The notes: generated by a model not told the origin, from the letters alone. 7,022 bases of DNA from RYN-433 sp036558265 (GCA_036558265.1 DATBFY010000319.1:1-7022), one strand, 5' to 3'; positions 1 through 6,885 are shown, counted from the stretch's first letter. Program-made: numbers and translations.

Positions 1-1
1 T

Positions 2-115
2 GATCTCCGACCTCTGACCTCTATTTTCGCCTGGCATCTGGCCGACGTCGAGCGGGCCAGGGCACTTCGCAAGCCGGCGGGTCGTCCCCAGCCGGTGTGG
101 TTCAATCCCTTCTGA
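2..115 (+). CDS. Possible C-terminal fragment of a plus-strand gene entering from the left
   Basis: Frame 2 is open from the window edge to a TGA at 113-115 and would encode about 37 residues ending in R-P-Q-P-V-W-F-N-P-F. The second half uses mostly G/C-ending codons, as expected for a coding region in a GC-rich genome. There is no ATG in it, so if real it is only the tail of a gene that begins outside the window. It would be convergent with the haloperoxidase gene that ends at 221. Frame 1 is also open over this stretch, and an opening this short is easily reached by chance. I do not recognise the peptide and assign no function. Confidence 0.2.
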   Translation, partial: DLRPLTSIFAWHLADVERARALRKPAGRPQPVWFNPF

Positions 116-148
116 CCGGCGCGACGCGCGGCGCGCGCGCCCCTCATG

Positions 149-188
149 GAAAAGGAACCGGCCCGACGTGACGCGCCGCCGGGCCGGT
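149..188 (-). terminator. Candidate Rho-independent terminator of the haloperoxidase gene
   Basis: Positions 157-165 and 180-188 form a perfect 9-bp GC-rich stem (ACCGGCCCG with CGGGCCGGT) around a 14-nt loop. Read on the minus strand, the stem begins about 32 nt after the TAA at 221-223 and is followed directly by a T-rich run (TCCTTTTC, 156 down to 149). That is the layout of an intrinsic terminator for the leftward gene. On the plus strand the same stem has no T-run after it, so it would be a poorer terminator in that direction. Confidence 0.6.
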
Positions 189-220
189 CCCCGAGAATCG
201 CTGCCATCCCCCCGGCCGGC

Positions 221-1615
221 TTACCGGAACACGTCGCCGTCCGCCGCACCTGCGAAGAACCGGTCGGCGTCACTCCGACTCGGCCGCGCACTGCAGAATG
301 TCCCCTGCAGCGCTGCGCCAGCGCCGGGGTGATCGCCGTCGTGGGCGGAATTGCCCCTTGGACGCAGCAGGTTGTCGGCGACGAACTTGCCGACGGAGCG
401 GCCGGCCTTGAGTCCGGCCTGGTTGTCGAAGGACCAGTGGATGCCGCCGTAGATCCGGCTGTCGCCCGCCTCCTGCGCCGCCTGCCAGAAGCCGTCAAAT
501 GAGCGAGTGATGACCGTCCCGCCGGCCGAGACCTCGGCCGAGGACGTGAACGCGATCGCGTCGTTGCCGAAGAACTTCGCCAGGACGGTGGCGGCCGCGG
601 CACTGAGCGTGCTGTGGGCCGCCATGTAGGACGGGTGCCCCGGCGTGGTGAGCAGCGGCGACCACGCGGGGTCGGCGGCGGTGTCCGGGTTGCCATCATT
701 GTCGGCGTTGCGGATCGCGGTCACGGGGCGGACGAAGCTGTACTCGAACTTGGTGTCCCAGGCCGCGATCAAGGCATCCGCCATCCCCATGTTCAGCAGC
801 GCGAACATCCGGGCGTTCTCGGCAAGCGAGTTGTGCTGTGCATTCGCGACCCCGCGGGCAATGCCGTTCCAGTGGCCGGGGGGCTGGACGGTCCCGGAGG
901 GGCCGGCCCAGTAAAGGGCGATGTCGGTCTGCTCGGCGGTTCGCGTGGCGCTATTGGAGGCGCCTATTGCCTTCATCTGGTTGAAGGCCTGTGTGAACGC
1001 GGGAGAGTTGAGCGCGGGGGGCGGGTCGGCCCGGAACTGGTCGGGCGAGCGGATCCCGAACGGCTCGACCGTGGCCCACTGCGGGACGGCGGCAGGGGCG
1101 AAGGCCGGGGGCGTGGGCTGCCAGTCGTCGGGCCCGGTGCCGGGGACGTACGTGACCACGTCGGTGCTCCCATCGTCCGCGCGCTCGGCGAGCATGCGGT
1201 CGGCGACCAGCTTGCCGAAGTCCACGCCGGCATCCTCGGCTCGGCCATCGGGAACGGCCGCGAGCGATGAGGCCAGGGCCGCGTCGAGCGTGGCCTGCTG
1301 GGTGGGCATCAGGCCCACAAGCACATCGTGCGCCGCCACCGCGGCCGCCGCCTCCTCCGAGGCCCACCGCGGGGCGTGACGCTGGACGAGGTACGGGGCG
1401 TAGCCCCCCTCGATGCCGTTCACCGCGTCGAAGACGGCGCCATGGACCATGGCCAGGGCCCGGCTCTGGGCATTTGGCGAGAGCCGAGCGACGCGCGTCG
1501 CCTCCACGGCCACCTCGTTCCACTCCAGCACCATATCCGCGGCCATCAGGGTCCGGGCCTCCAGGGTTTCGACACACGCGCTCGACCCGTCCCACGCTCG
1601 TTCATGCTTCCGCAT
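221..1615 (-). CDS. Vanadium-dependent haloperoxidase / PAP2-superfamily protein with LEPR-XLL-type N-terminus
   Basis: This 464-residue protein belongs to the vanadium haloperoxidase branch of the PAP2 superfamily, whose members oxidise halides with hydrogen peroxide using bound vanadate or act as acid phosphatases on the same fold. Seen in the sequence: a short charged leader with A-C-V-E-T-L-E-A-R-T-L at about 13-23, an all-helical region, then K289-x6-R296-P297, H334 in the block H-P-S-Y-M-A-A-H-S, and S386-R387-x5-H393. The K/R and R/H spacings match the vanadate site of fungal vanadium chloroperoxidase (K353, R360, H404, R490, H496). The usual Ser-Gly before the central His is Ala-Ala (332-333), so vanadate binding may be altered. 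The tail after about residue 420 lies outside the domain. The ATG at 1613-1615 was chosen over one 48 bp upstream because AAGGAGA lies 5 nt before it and the LEPR-type motif then falls near residue 20. There is no classical hydrophobic signal peptide; export is inferred from the LEPR-type motif. The family is secure, halide-oxidising activity is not. Confidence 0.88.
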   Translation of the reverse strand: MRKHERAWDGSSACVETLEARTLMAADMVLEWNEVAVEATRVARLSPNAQSRALAMVHGAVFDAVNGIEGGYAPYLVQRHAPRWASEEAAAAVAAHDVLVGLMPTQQATLDAALASSLAAVPDGRAEDAGVDFGKLVADRMLAERADDGSTDVVTYVPGTGPDDWQPTPPAFAPAAVPQWATVEPFGIRSPDQFRADPPPALNSPAFTQAFNQMKAIGASNSATRTAEQTDIALYWAGPSGTVQPPGHWNGIARGVANAQHNSLAENARMFALLNMGMADALIAAWDTKFEYSFVRPVTAIRNADNDGNPDTAADPAWSPLLTTPGHPSYMAAHSTLSAAAATVLAKFFGNDAIAFTSSAEVSAGGTVITRSFDGFWQAAQEAGDSRIYGGIHWSFDNQAGLKAGRSVGKFVADNLLRPRGNSAHDGDHPGAGAALQGTFCSARPSRSDADRFFAGAADGDVFR

Positions 1616-1620
1616 ACCAT

Positions 1621-1643
1621 TCTCCTTGGGGCCATCGGGCCCC
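1621..1643 (-). promoter_or_regulatory. Shine-Dalgarno of the haloperoxidase gene with an adjoining 6-bp hairpin
   Basis: In mRNA sense, a perfect 6-bp hairpin GGGGCC-CGAT-GGCCCC (1643 down to 1628) abuts the strong ribosome binding site AAGGAGA (1627 down to 1621), which sits 5 nt before the ATG. The binding site itself decides the start codon. The hairpin ends exactly where the Shine-Dalgarno begins, so it would leave the site single-stranded while folding the leader behind it. A role in translation or mRNA stability is inference. Confidence 0.6.
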
Positions 1644-1783
1644 GGGTGTAGGCGCAGCGCCACCGCGACGCCTTGAACAGGGGTTCATCCCAACTCGCAA
1701 GCGCTCGTCGTTGGGCCGACGGGAATGTTGATCGAGCCCGCACACGAATCGGCCCTGGCCCGTCGATCCTTCCCGTTGAAGTG

Positions 1784-2992
1784 TTACGCAACAGCTACTC
1801 TTAAATCGTTGAAACGGTCCGCCGCCCGCCACGGAGCGCCGACGTGCTCGGTCGGATCGGGGACGATGAACGTGTGATGGAGCGTGTCCTTAGCAAAGCC
1901 CATCACCTCCGGGAATTGGAAACCACCCAGCAGTTGAACGTCGAAGATCTCCTCCACGGCGCTCTGGAACTCCAGCATTCCGCAGACGCGGCCGGCGGCG
2001 AGATCCACCACCGCCACGCCGCACTTCAGCTCGTCGCGTCGCGCCGCCAGTGGCACGCCGTCCATCGCCGACGTCGCGCGGATCTTCGACAGGCCGACGA
2101 ACGCGTATGCCCCGCATAGCGCCAGGCCCCGTGCGAATCCCGGCACCTCGGCGACGGGTTCTCGCTGTCCCGTGACGGGATCGATCATCACCAGCCGCCC
2201 GGTTCCGGATTCGAGGAGCCACAGCCGCCCGTCACGCGGCCCGACTGAGCTCGCCGAAGTCGGCCCGACTGAGCTCGCCGAAGTCGGCTCGACTGAGCTC
2301 GCCGAAGTCCAGCGCGGCGAGTGCGGCATGGACAGGCCGCGGGAGATGACCTCGCCGCTCCTCACCTCCATGAGGCAGCCGCCATGGGGCTTGTTGGCCC
2401 GCCACCCGTTCGCGGCATCGCTTTCACCCAGCGCGGTGACGTACTTTGGCTGACCATCCACCACCGCCAATCCGTTCAGGTGGCAACGGTCCTCGGCAAG
2501 CAACTCGCTGACGAACGGCGGCCGCCAGCGCGGCACGAAGCTGTAATCCGGGTCGAGCGTACAGAGGCACGAGAAGCGCGTATTGACGGCCCACAGCTCG
2601 TCCCCCGCCCCCCCTGCCCAGGCGAGCTCGTGGACGCAGATGTCTCCGGTCACGTGCGACGTTCGAGGCACGAAACAGGCATCATGTCGCCCGGCCGGCT
2701 CGACCAGCGGCGCGATGGCCGGGGCGTTGCGGAACTCCCACACCTGGTTGCGGCATCCCAACGCCATCCGGCCGTCGCGAATCGCCAACCCCATCGGTCG
2801 GTCGAAGGTGCGCACGAGCGTCGACAGCCCGTCATCCACCGCGCGCGCGACCAGCAGCTTGTTCGCCTGGTACGTCGTGATCACCAGCGACGCACCCAGT
2901 TCCCGGAGCACCGCCGGGACGCTGTCCGTCTGGGTGTACCGGAACTCCACCGGAGCCGGCGGCGGCATGGAAGTGAATCGCGCGTCGCTCAT
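1784..2992 (-). CDS. TIGR03032-family (DUF4915-like) protein of unknown function, with an in-frame repeat insertion
   Basis: This 402-residue protein matches my recollection of the TIGR03032 family: S-L-V-I-T-T-Y-Q-A-N-K-L near residue 37, R-P-M-G-L-A near 65, the H-L-N-G-L-A block near 171, G-G-C-L-M-E near 204, S-M-P-H-S-P-R-W at 221-228 and G-R-L-W-L-L-E-S-G-T-G from about 255. The reaction is unknown; repeated beta-strand blocks suggest a propeller-like fold, which is inference. It has no signal peptide or membrane segment, so is probably cytoplasmic. Residues 229-252 are a foreign-looking run of three octapeptides (T-S-A-S-S-V-E/G-P) between two normally adjoining conserved blocks. Two in-frame ATGs lie 6 bp apart (2998 and 2992); GGGAGG touches the first and is 6 nt from the second, so the second is preferred. 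It starts 21 bp after the FG-GAP/Calx-beta gene and is probably co-transcribed with it. Its last codons (R-F-N-D-L-R-V) are encoded by the shared upstream element of the next gene. Confidence 0.87.
   Translation of the reverse strand: MSDARFTSMPPPAPVEFRYTQTDSVPAVLRELGASLVITTYQANKLLVARAVDDGLSTLVRTFDRPMGLAIRDGRMALGCRNQVWEFRNAPAIAPLVEPAGRHDACFVPRTSHVTGDICVHELAWAGGAGDELWAVNTRFSCLCTLDPDYSFVPRWRPPFVSELLAEDRCHLNGLAVVDGQPKYVTALGESDAANGWRANKPHGGCLMEVRSGEVISRGLSMPHSPRWTSASSVEPTSASSVGPTSASSVGPRDGRLWLLESGTGRLVMIDPVTGQREPVAEVPGFARGLALCGAYAFVGLSKIRATSAMDGVPLAARRDELKCGVAVVDLAAGRVCGMLEFQSAVEEIFDVQLLGGFQFPEVMGFAKDTLHHTFIVPDPTEHVGAPWRAADRFNDLRVAVA
1795..1833 (-). promoter_or_regulatory. Shared upstream element, copy A (before the haloperoxidase gene)
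   Basis: The 23 nt at 1795-1817 match copies B and C at 22 of 23 positions; in gene sense the centre reads CGTTTCAACGATTTAAGAG, with a T where B and C have C. Similarity resumes weakly at CCGCCACG, up to 1833, and then stops. The element lies 179 nt upstream of the haloperoxidase ATG and inside the last codons of the TIGR03032 gene. I interpret it as the promoter or operator region of the haloperoxidase gene; no clear -35/-10 pair is readable. Confidence 0.6.
2238..2309 (-). repeat. Three tandem 24-bp repeats inside the TIGR03032 gene
   Basis: Three direct copies with a 24-bp period lie at 2238-2261, 2262-2285 and 2286-2309. The invariant 19-nt core, in gene sense GACTTCGGCGAGCTCAGTC, is at 2243-2261, 2267-2285 and 2291-2309, separated by GGCCC or GGCTC on the plus strand. 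The core starts with GACT and ends with AGTC, so each unit could form a short stem. The 72 bp keep the reading frame and add 24 residues. The core resembles short dispersed repeats of the type CTTCGxCxxGCTCAG that I recall from many environmental genomes; that link is from memory. Confidence 0.92.
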
Positions 2993-2998
2993 CGCCAT

Positions 2999-3004
2999 CC
3001 TCCC
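2999..3004 (-). promoter_or_regulatory. Shine-Dalgarno of the TIGR03032 gene (decides the start)
   Basis: GGGAGG (3004 down to 2999) directly abuts an ATG at 2996-2998 and is 6 nt from the next in-frame ATG at 2990-2992. Only the second has workable spacing, so translation probably starts at 2992. It sits in the 21-bp gap after the stop of the preceding gene. Confidence 0.65.
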
Positions 3005-3013
3005 GCGCGCGCC

Positions 3014-4876
3014 CTAGCGCTTGTCGTCGTTGAGGATCGTGCCCGTCCCGCGCGACGTGTTGATGAACGCGTTGCTGCTGGGGCCGAAGAGATCCACGAA
3101 GAACGTTTCGTTCGACTCCTTGGTCCTGTCGCCGATGACCACGATCGTGATCGTCTTGATCGTTTCGCCGGGCGCGAAGGTCACGCTGCCGGATTTGGCC
3201 TGGTAGTCGCTGCCGGCCGTGGCGGTGCCGTTGGCGGTGGCGTAGTTGACGGTGACCGCCTGGTCGTAGGCGGCCCCGAGGCTCACCGTGAAGGTGAACG
3301 TGGTCGTCGTGTTGTTCTTGCCTTTGCCGGTCCCCTCCGACTTGCTCATGTTGCCGATGTTGATCCGCGGCTCATCGTCGAGGATGAGGCCGGTTCCCCA
3401 TGCGTTGGCGATCGTCGCGTTCGTCGCCGAGGTGAGTTGGACGGAGAACTCTTCGGTGCTGGATTCGACGATCCGATCGCCGATCACCGCCACGGTGAAC
3501 GTCCCGCTCGTCTGTCCAGCGGGAATGGTCAGGGTGCCCGTCTTGGCGACGTAATCGCTGCCGGCCTTCGCCGCGAGGTCCGCCGTGGCGTAGTTCACGG
3601 TCACGGCCGCCGACGAGGGTTTAGAGAGCGTCACGGTGAAGGTCGCGTTGACCGCGCCGGTGTTGCCTTCGGTGACCATCGGCGCGTCGCTGATGGAGAC
3701 GGTCGGCGGCGTGACTGCCCAGGTTCGGTCGTTGAGCAGGACGGATACGGTGTTGCCGGTGCTGTTGACGGTTGCGACGTCGAGCCAGCCGTCGCCGTTG
3801 AAATCACCGGCGGCGACCGCGGTCGCCGATGGACCGGGGGCGGGGACGTAAGGCTCCGACGAGAAGGTCCCGTTGCCCGCGTAGCGGACGATGCTGTCGG
3901 TCTTGGCGATGTCGAGGTGACCGTCGTGGTCGAAGTCGCCCAGGGCGACGGTTCCCGGTCCGCTGCCGGCGGTCTGGAATTGCTCGGGGACGTCGGTGAG
4001 GAAACCGCCCGCGCCGTTGCCGCGCAGCAAACCACCGTCGACGACCACATCGGTCTTGCCGTCGCCGGTGAGGTCCGCCGCCGCGGACGGGGCCTGGGCT
4101 ATGGCCCATCCACTCCATCCATTCATGGACAGGTTGCCATGGCCATCGCCGAGCACCAGGATGACCTCCGAGTAGTCGGGCATCTCGGTCACGACATCCC
4201 GATTGCCATCACCGTTCAAGTCCGTTACGACGACCGAGCCCAGGGCCCGGTCCATCGTCCAGAAAGTCCTCGGTGCGGCGAAGGACCCGTCGCCGATCGC
4301 CAGCAACACGTCGAGCTTACCCTGGGGGTACCCGTAGTACCCGTTCCCGTAGTCAGGCCGAAAGTTCGAACTCACGACGAGGTCCATCTTCCCGTCGTTG
4401 TTAAAGTCGCCGGTCGCGACGGAGTGTGTATCCTCATAGCCGACGGCGACGTGGTCGGGCGCGGCGAACGTGCCGTCGCCGTTGCCCCGCATCACGTTCA
4501 CTCCGTAGCTGTCGCTGCTGATCGCCGCGAGGTCGAGTTTACCGTCGGCATTGAAGTCACCGACGGCGATCGATCGCGGGTTCGCGCCGGCGGCGGAAGG
4601 TAGAAGCGCCTGGAACGTGCCATTCCCGTTGCCCAGCAGCACGTTGACGCTGTTGGCCGTGGGGTTAGCGACGACGAGGTCGAGCCTGCCGTCGTTGTTG
4701 AAATCGGCCGCGATGATTTCAGATGGATCAGCGCCCGCCGCGTAGTTCACCGCCGGGGCGAAACTCATCAGGCGGCGGTCTTCGAGCACTTCCCAACACG
4801 CCCTGCCGACGGCGCCCCATTGCTGCGAACGGCGTCCGCGCAACCTTAAATGATCAGAGTTCGATGCCGTTGACAT
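3014..4876 (-). CDS. FG-GAP/VCBS-repeat protein with two C-terminal Calx-beta domains and LEPR-XLL-type N-terminus
   Basis: This 620-residue protein is probably an exported calcium-binding surface or matrix protein. The N-terminus has an Arg-rich leader and A-C-W-E-V-L-E-D-R-R-L-M-S at about 26-38. Residues 40-385 carry seven FG-GAP/VCBS-type repeats, each marked by a D-x-[NTD]-x-D-G-x-x-D calcium-loop motif starting at D58, D107, D157, D219, D268, D314 and D358, often preceded by a G-N/D-G-x-F/L turn; this is the integrin-alpha-like propeller arrangement. Two Calx-beta domains follow at about 391-502 and 505-618, each with V-N-Y-A-T-A, a G-S-D-Y turn, I-G-D-R and a final L-x-D-D or L-N-D-D. 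A Thr/Asn/Lys-rich linker lies near 511-525. The ATG at 4874-4876 has AGAGGAG 7 nt upstream and is preferred over one 75 bp further out. The protein ends just after the last Calx-beta domain, with no separate cell-wall anchor or dockerin. Adhesion or matrix function is inferred from domain type; the partner is unknown. Confidence 0.92.
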   Translation of the reverse strand: MSTASNSDHLRLRGRRSQQWGAVGRACWEVLEDRRLMSFAPAVNYAAGADPSEIIAADFNNDGRLDLVVANPTANSVNVLLGNGNGTFQALLPSAAGANPRSIAVGDFNADGKLDLAAISSDSYGVNVMRGNGDGTFAAPDHVAVGYEDTHSVATGDFNNDGKMDLVVSSNFRPDYGNGYYGYPQGKLDVLLAIGDGSFAAPRTFWTMDRALGSVVVTDLNGDGNRDVVTEMPDYSEVILVLGDGHGNLSMNGWSGWAIAQAPSAAADLTGDGKTDVVVDGGLLRGNGAGGFLTDVPEQFQTAGSGPGTVALGDFDHDGHLDIAKTDSIVRYAGNGTFSSEPYVPAPGPSATAVAAGDFNGDGWLDVATVNSTGNTVSVLLNDRTWAVTPPTVSISDAPMVTEGNTGAVNATFTVTLSKPSSAAVTVNYATADLAAKAGSDYVAKTGTLTIPAGQTSGTFTVAVIGDRIVESSTEEFSVQLTSATNATIANAWGTGLILDDEPRINIGNMSKSEGTGKGKNNTTTTFTFTVSLGAAYDQAVTVNYATANGTATAGSDYQAKSGSVTFAPGETIKTITIVVIGDRTKESNETFFVDLFGPSSNAFINTSRGTGTILNDDKR

Positions 4877-4883
4877 GACCGTG

Positions 4884-4905
4884 CTCCTCTCCCGAGTGAC
4901 TCGGG
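4884..4905 (-). promoter_or_regulatory. Shine-Dalgarno of the FG-GAP/Calx-beta gene with an adjoining 6-bp hairpin
   Basis: In mRNA sense, CCCGAG-TCA-CTCGGG (4905 down to 4891) forms a perfect 6-bp stem with a 3-nt loop, followed with no gap by AGAGGAG (4890 down to 4884), 7 nt before the ATG. The arrangement copies that of the haloperoxidase gene although the stem sequence is unrelated. Confidence 0.6.
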
Positions 4906-4985
4906 CGTCGTGATGTGCGACTTGGCGTTCGCCACCCTGGACCTCGGACACGGCCCGGGGGTTGGAAGGCGCCCATCGTCATTCG

Positions 4986-5075
4986 CTACTCTTGAATCGT
5001 TGAAACGGCCGCTCTCCTGCCATGCATGCTCGAGGGGCTGTGAATCGGTGGTATTTGGCCGTGATTGTCGGCTTT
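4986..5075 (-). promoter_or_regulatory. Shared upstream element, copy B (before the FG-GAP/Calx-beta gene)
   Basis: This copy matches copy C ungapped over 90 bp with about 12 differences; the first 29 positions (4986-5014) are identical. The gene-sense centre is CGTTTCAACGATTCAAGAG. An inner dyad CATGCATG lies at 5021-5028. It fills most of the 218-bp gap between the beta-helix gene, which stops at 5095, and the FG-GAP gene, whose ATG is 109 nt beyond the element. I interpret it as the control region of the FG-GAP/TIGR03032 transcript; being the 3' end signal of the upstream gene is the alternative. Confidence 0.75.
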
Positions 5076-5094
5076 CCTTGCGACCTTGCTCGCC

Positions 5095-6879
5095 TCAGAG
5101 ATCGAGAATGTCGTCGTGGCTCGTCGAGGCGTGATTCTTGAAGATCAGGGTGAGCACGTCGAAGTCGAAATCTCCAAGGTTGTAGACCCCGCCGCCGATG
5201 CCTTCACCGTCGCTGCCGCCGTTGGCGTGGTTCTTGGTGACCATGCTGCGTTCGAGCCGGAGGGACGAAGCGGCACCGTTGTAGACCCCGCCGCCGAGGC
5301 CGTCGCCGCCATCGGCTCCATTACCGCCCAGAGCCAGGTTCTGGTCGAGGGTGCAGCCGGAGGCGGTCACCGCTGACCCGAAGAAATTCGCCAGGCCGCC
5401 TCCCAGACCGTCGGCGCCGCTCGGGCCGCCAATCGCCTGGTTGTGAGCGATCGTGCTGTCGCTGATCATGGTGGTGGCGCCGACCCACCAACTGATGAGG
5501 CCACCGCCAACGCCGGCGCCGGCGAGAACGTTGCCCGAGTTGCCGGCCCCGCCGACGGCCCGGTTGTGAATGAGCGTCAGGTTGCTGGCGACCACTGAAG
5601 TTGCAGTACCTTCGTACCAACCTTCGTTGGTGATCGCGCCGCCCAGACCCCAACCGACGATGAAGGCGCCACTGCCGCCTGCGGCGCTGCTGCCGCCCGT
5701 GTTGCCGGTGCCGCCGCGAGCCTCGTTGTGATCGAAGGTGCTGTCCGTTACCGTGGTCTTCGCGCCGTGCACGTTGAGCAAGCCCCCGCCGCTGCCGTCT
5801 CCGACATGTCCGCGGCCGAAGAGAGCGCTCGCGTCGGAACCGCCAATGGCCTGGTTGTGCGTGAATGTGCTTCCGCGAACGACGACGATCCCGTTGTCAC
5901 CATTGAACAGGCCGCCGCCGTATCCGAAGGAGATGTCATAATCTCTCGCGGTGCTAGCCGCGCGGCCGCCGTTGCCTCCGATCGCCTGGTTGCCTGTCAA
6001 GATCGAATTCTCGAGGGTGATGGTGCTGCTGCCACCGTTCCTGATGGCGCCGCCCATGCCGCCGCCAATGAGTTGAAAGACTTGAGCGCCATCGACGACT
6101 CCACCATCACCGCCCATGACTTGGTTTCCCACGAACATGCTCTGTCTGACGAGGGCGGTGGAGCCCATGCCGTTGTCGATTCCGCCGCCAAAACCGCTCC
6201 GGCCGCCGCTGCCGCCCCGGGCCTGGTTGCCGAGGAACAAACAGCGGGTGGCGGTGAGGTTGCTGGTCAGGGCATTGGAGATGGCGCCGCCGACACCGAA
6301 GCCATTGCCGGCGTTGCCGCCGAGCGCCTGGTTCTGGGTCAAGAGACTGTCGCTGACGACGAGGGTGGCTCCCTCGCGATTGGCGACGGCCCCGCCGCTG
6401 CCCCGGCCGGCGGGCGCGTCGACGCCGACGGCCAGGTTGTTGGACAGGACGACGCGGTCGAGGGCAAGCGTACTGCCGGTGTTCAGGATGGCGCCCCCGT
6501 CGCCGACCGCCCGACCATCCGTGATCGTGAGGTCGTCGATCGCGACCGTCACTCCGCCGCTGATGCGGAAGACCCGGCTCTGGCCGTTGCCGCTGACGGC
6601 CAACCGGACGGCCCCCGGGCCGTCAATGGTCAGGTCGTCCGCAATGCTCAGTTGGCCGCTGCTCAGGGCGATCGTGCCGGTCAAGCCCTCGGCGAATTTG
6701 ATGGTGTCGGCGCCGGCGCGGACGTTGGCGTCCAGGACCGCCTGGCGCAGCGAGCCTTCGCCGCTGTCGGCGAGGTTCACCACGTCGAAAGTGCTGAAAA
6801 GCGCGCGTTGCTCAAGCGCTTCCAAGCACGCCCTGCTGATGTGTCGCGACCGTGAACGTTGAAGACTGCTGAGTGCCAT
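5095..6879 (-). CDS. Right-handed parallel beta-helix surface protein with LEPR-XLL-type N-terminus
   Basis: This 594-residue protein begins with a basic leader and A-C-L-E-A-L-E-Q-R-A-L-F-S at about 17-29. Next comes a segment typical of bacterial pectin-lyase-like surface proteins: V-V-N-L-A-D-S-G-E-G-S-L-R-Q-A at 33-47 (CSLREA-like opening), then I-D-G-P-G near 85. From about 120 to 570 it consists of about eleven imperfect 35-50-residue repeats built on G-G-[AG]-[ILV]-x-N, a T/S-rich strand and N-x-A-x-G-G. The N-x-A/V-x-G-G turns start at N183, N218, N252, N297, N342, N385, N439, N480, N514 and N550, with an earlier degenerate one at N148. The end, N-H-A-S-T-S-H-D-D-I, is the usual closing motif of this planctomycete type, so the gene is complete. 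No catalytic pectate-lyase residues stand out; an adhesive or structural surface role is inferred. The ATG at 6877-6879 was chosen because AGGAG is 6 nt before it; the ATG at 6885 touches the Shine-Dalgarno and the GTG at 6909 lacks one. Confidence 0.9.
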   Translation of the reverse strand: MALSSLQRSRSRHISRACLEALEQRALFSTFDVVNLADSGEGSLRQAVLDANVRAGADTIKFAEGLTGTIALSSGQLSIADDLTIDGPGAVRLAVSGNGQSRVFRISGGVTVAIDDLTITDGRAVGDGGAILNTGSTLALDRVVLSNNLAVGVDAPAGRGSGGAVANREGATLVVSDSLLTQNQALGGNAGNGFGVGGAISNALTSNLTATRCLFLGNQARGGSGGRSGFGGGIDNGMGSTALVRQSMFVGNQVMGGDGGVVDGAQVFQLIGGGMGGAIRNGGSSTITLENSILTGNQAIGGNGGRAASTARDYDISFGYGGGLFNGDNGIVVVRGSTFTHNQAIGGSDASALFGRGHVGDGSGGGLLNVHGAKTTVTDSTFDHNEARGGTGNTGGSSAAGGSGAFIVGWGLGGAITNEGWYEGTATSVVASNLTLIHNRAVGGAGNSGNVLAGAGVGGGLISWWVGATTMISDSTIAHNQAIGGPSGADGLGGGLANFFGSAVTASGCTLDQNLALGGNGADGGDGLGGGVYNGAASSLRLERSMVTKNHANGGSDGEGIGGGVYNLGDFDFDVLTLIFKNHASTSHDDILDL

Positions 6880-6885
6880 GGCCAT

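Noticed and set aside
951..1595. A 214-codon open frame on the minus strand inside the haloperoxidase gene
   Set aside because: It is a shifted frame of the same region, rich in Arg and Gly, while the other frame contains the vanadate-site residues in correct order and spacing.
1701..1721. Hairpin between the TIGR03032 and haloperoxidase genes (CGTCG/CGACG)
   Set aside because: It is a 5-bp stem with no T-run on either side, too weak to call a terminator.
2321..4603. A 760-codon open frame on the plus strand
   Set aside because: It runs antisense across the TIGR03032 and FG-GAP/Calx-beta genes, which have clear family domains and Shine-Dalgarno sequences. Its product is an Arg/Val/Asp/His-rich string with no domain, as expected for a GC-rich shadow frame.
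5000..5028. A sigma-54-type promoter (TGGC...GC at -24/-12) within elements B and C
   Set aside because: In gene sense TGGCAGG-N4-CGGCC (B) and TGGCGGG-N4-CGGCC (C) have GG and GC at sigma-54 spacing, but the -12 side lacks TT, copy A has AC instead of GC, and the best-conserved 23 nt lie downstream of it. In such GC-rich DNA this is weak.
5076..5094. Terminator just after the beta-helix gene
   Set aside because: Only a 4-bp GCGA/TCGC stem can be drawn and it is followed by purines rather than T residues.
5728..6855. A 375-codon open frame on the plus strand
   Set aside because: It is the antisense shadow of the Gly/Ala-rich beta-helix repeats and shows only Ala/Val/Asp-rich low-complexity sequence.
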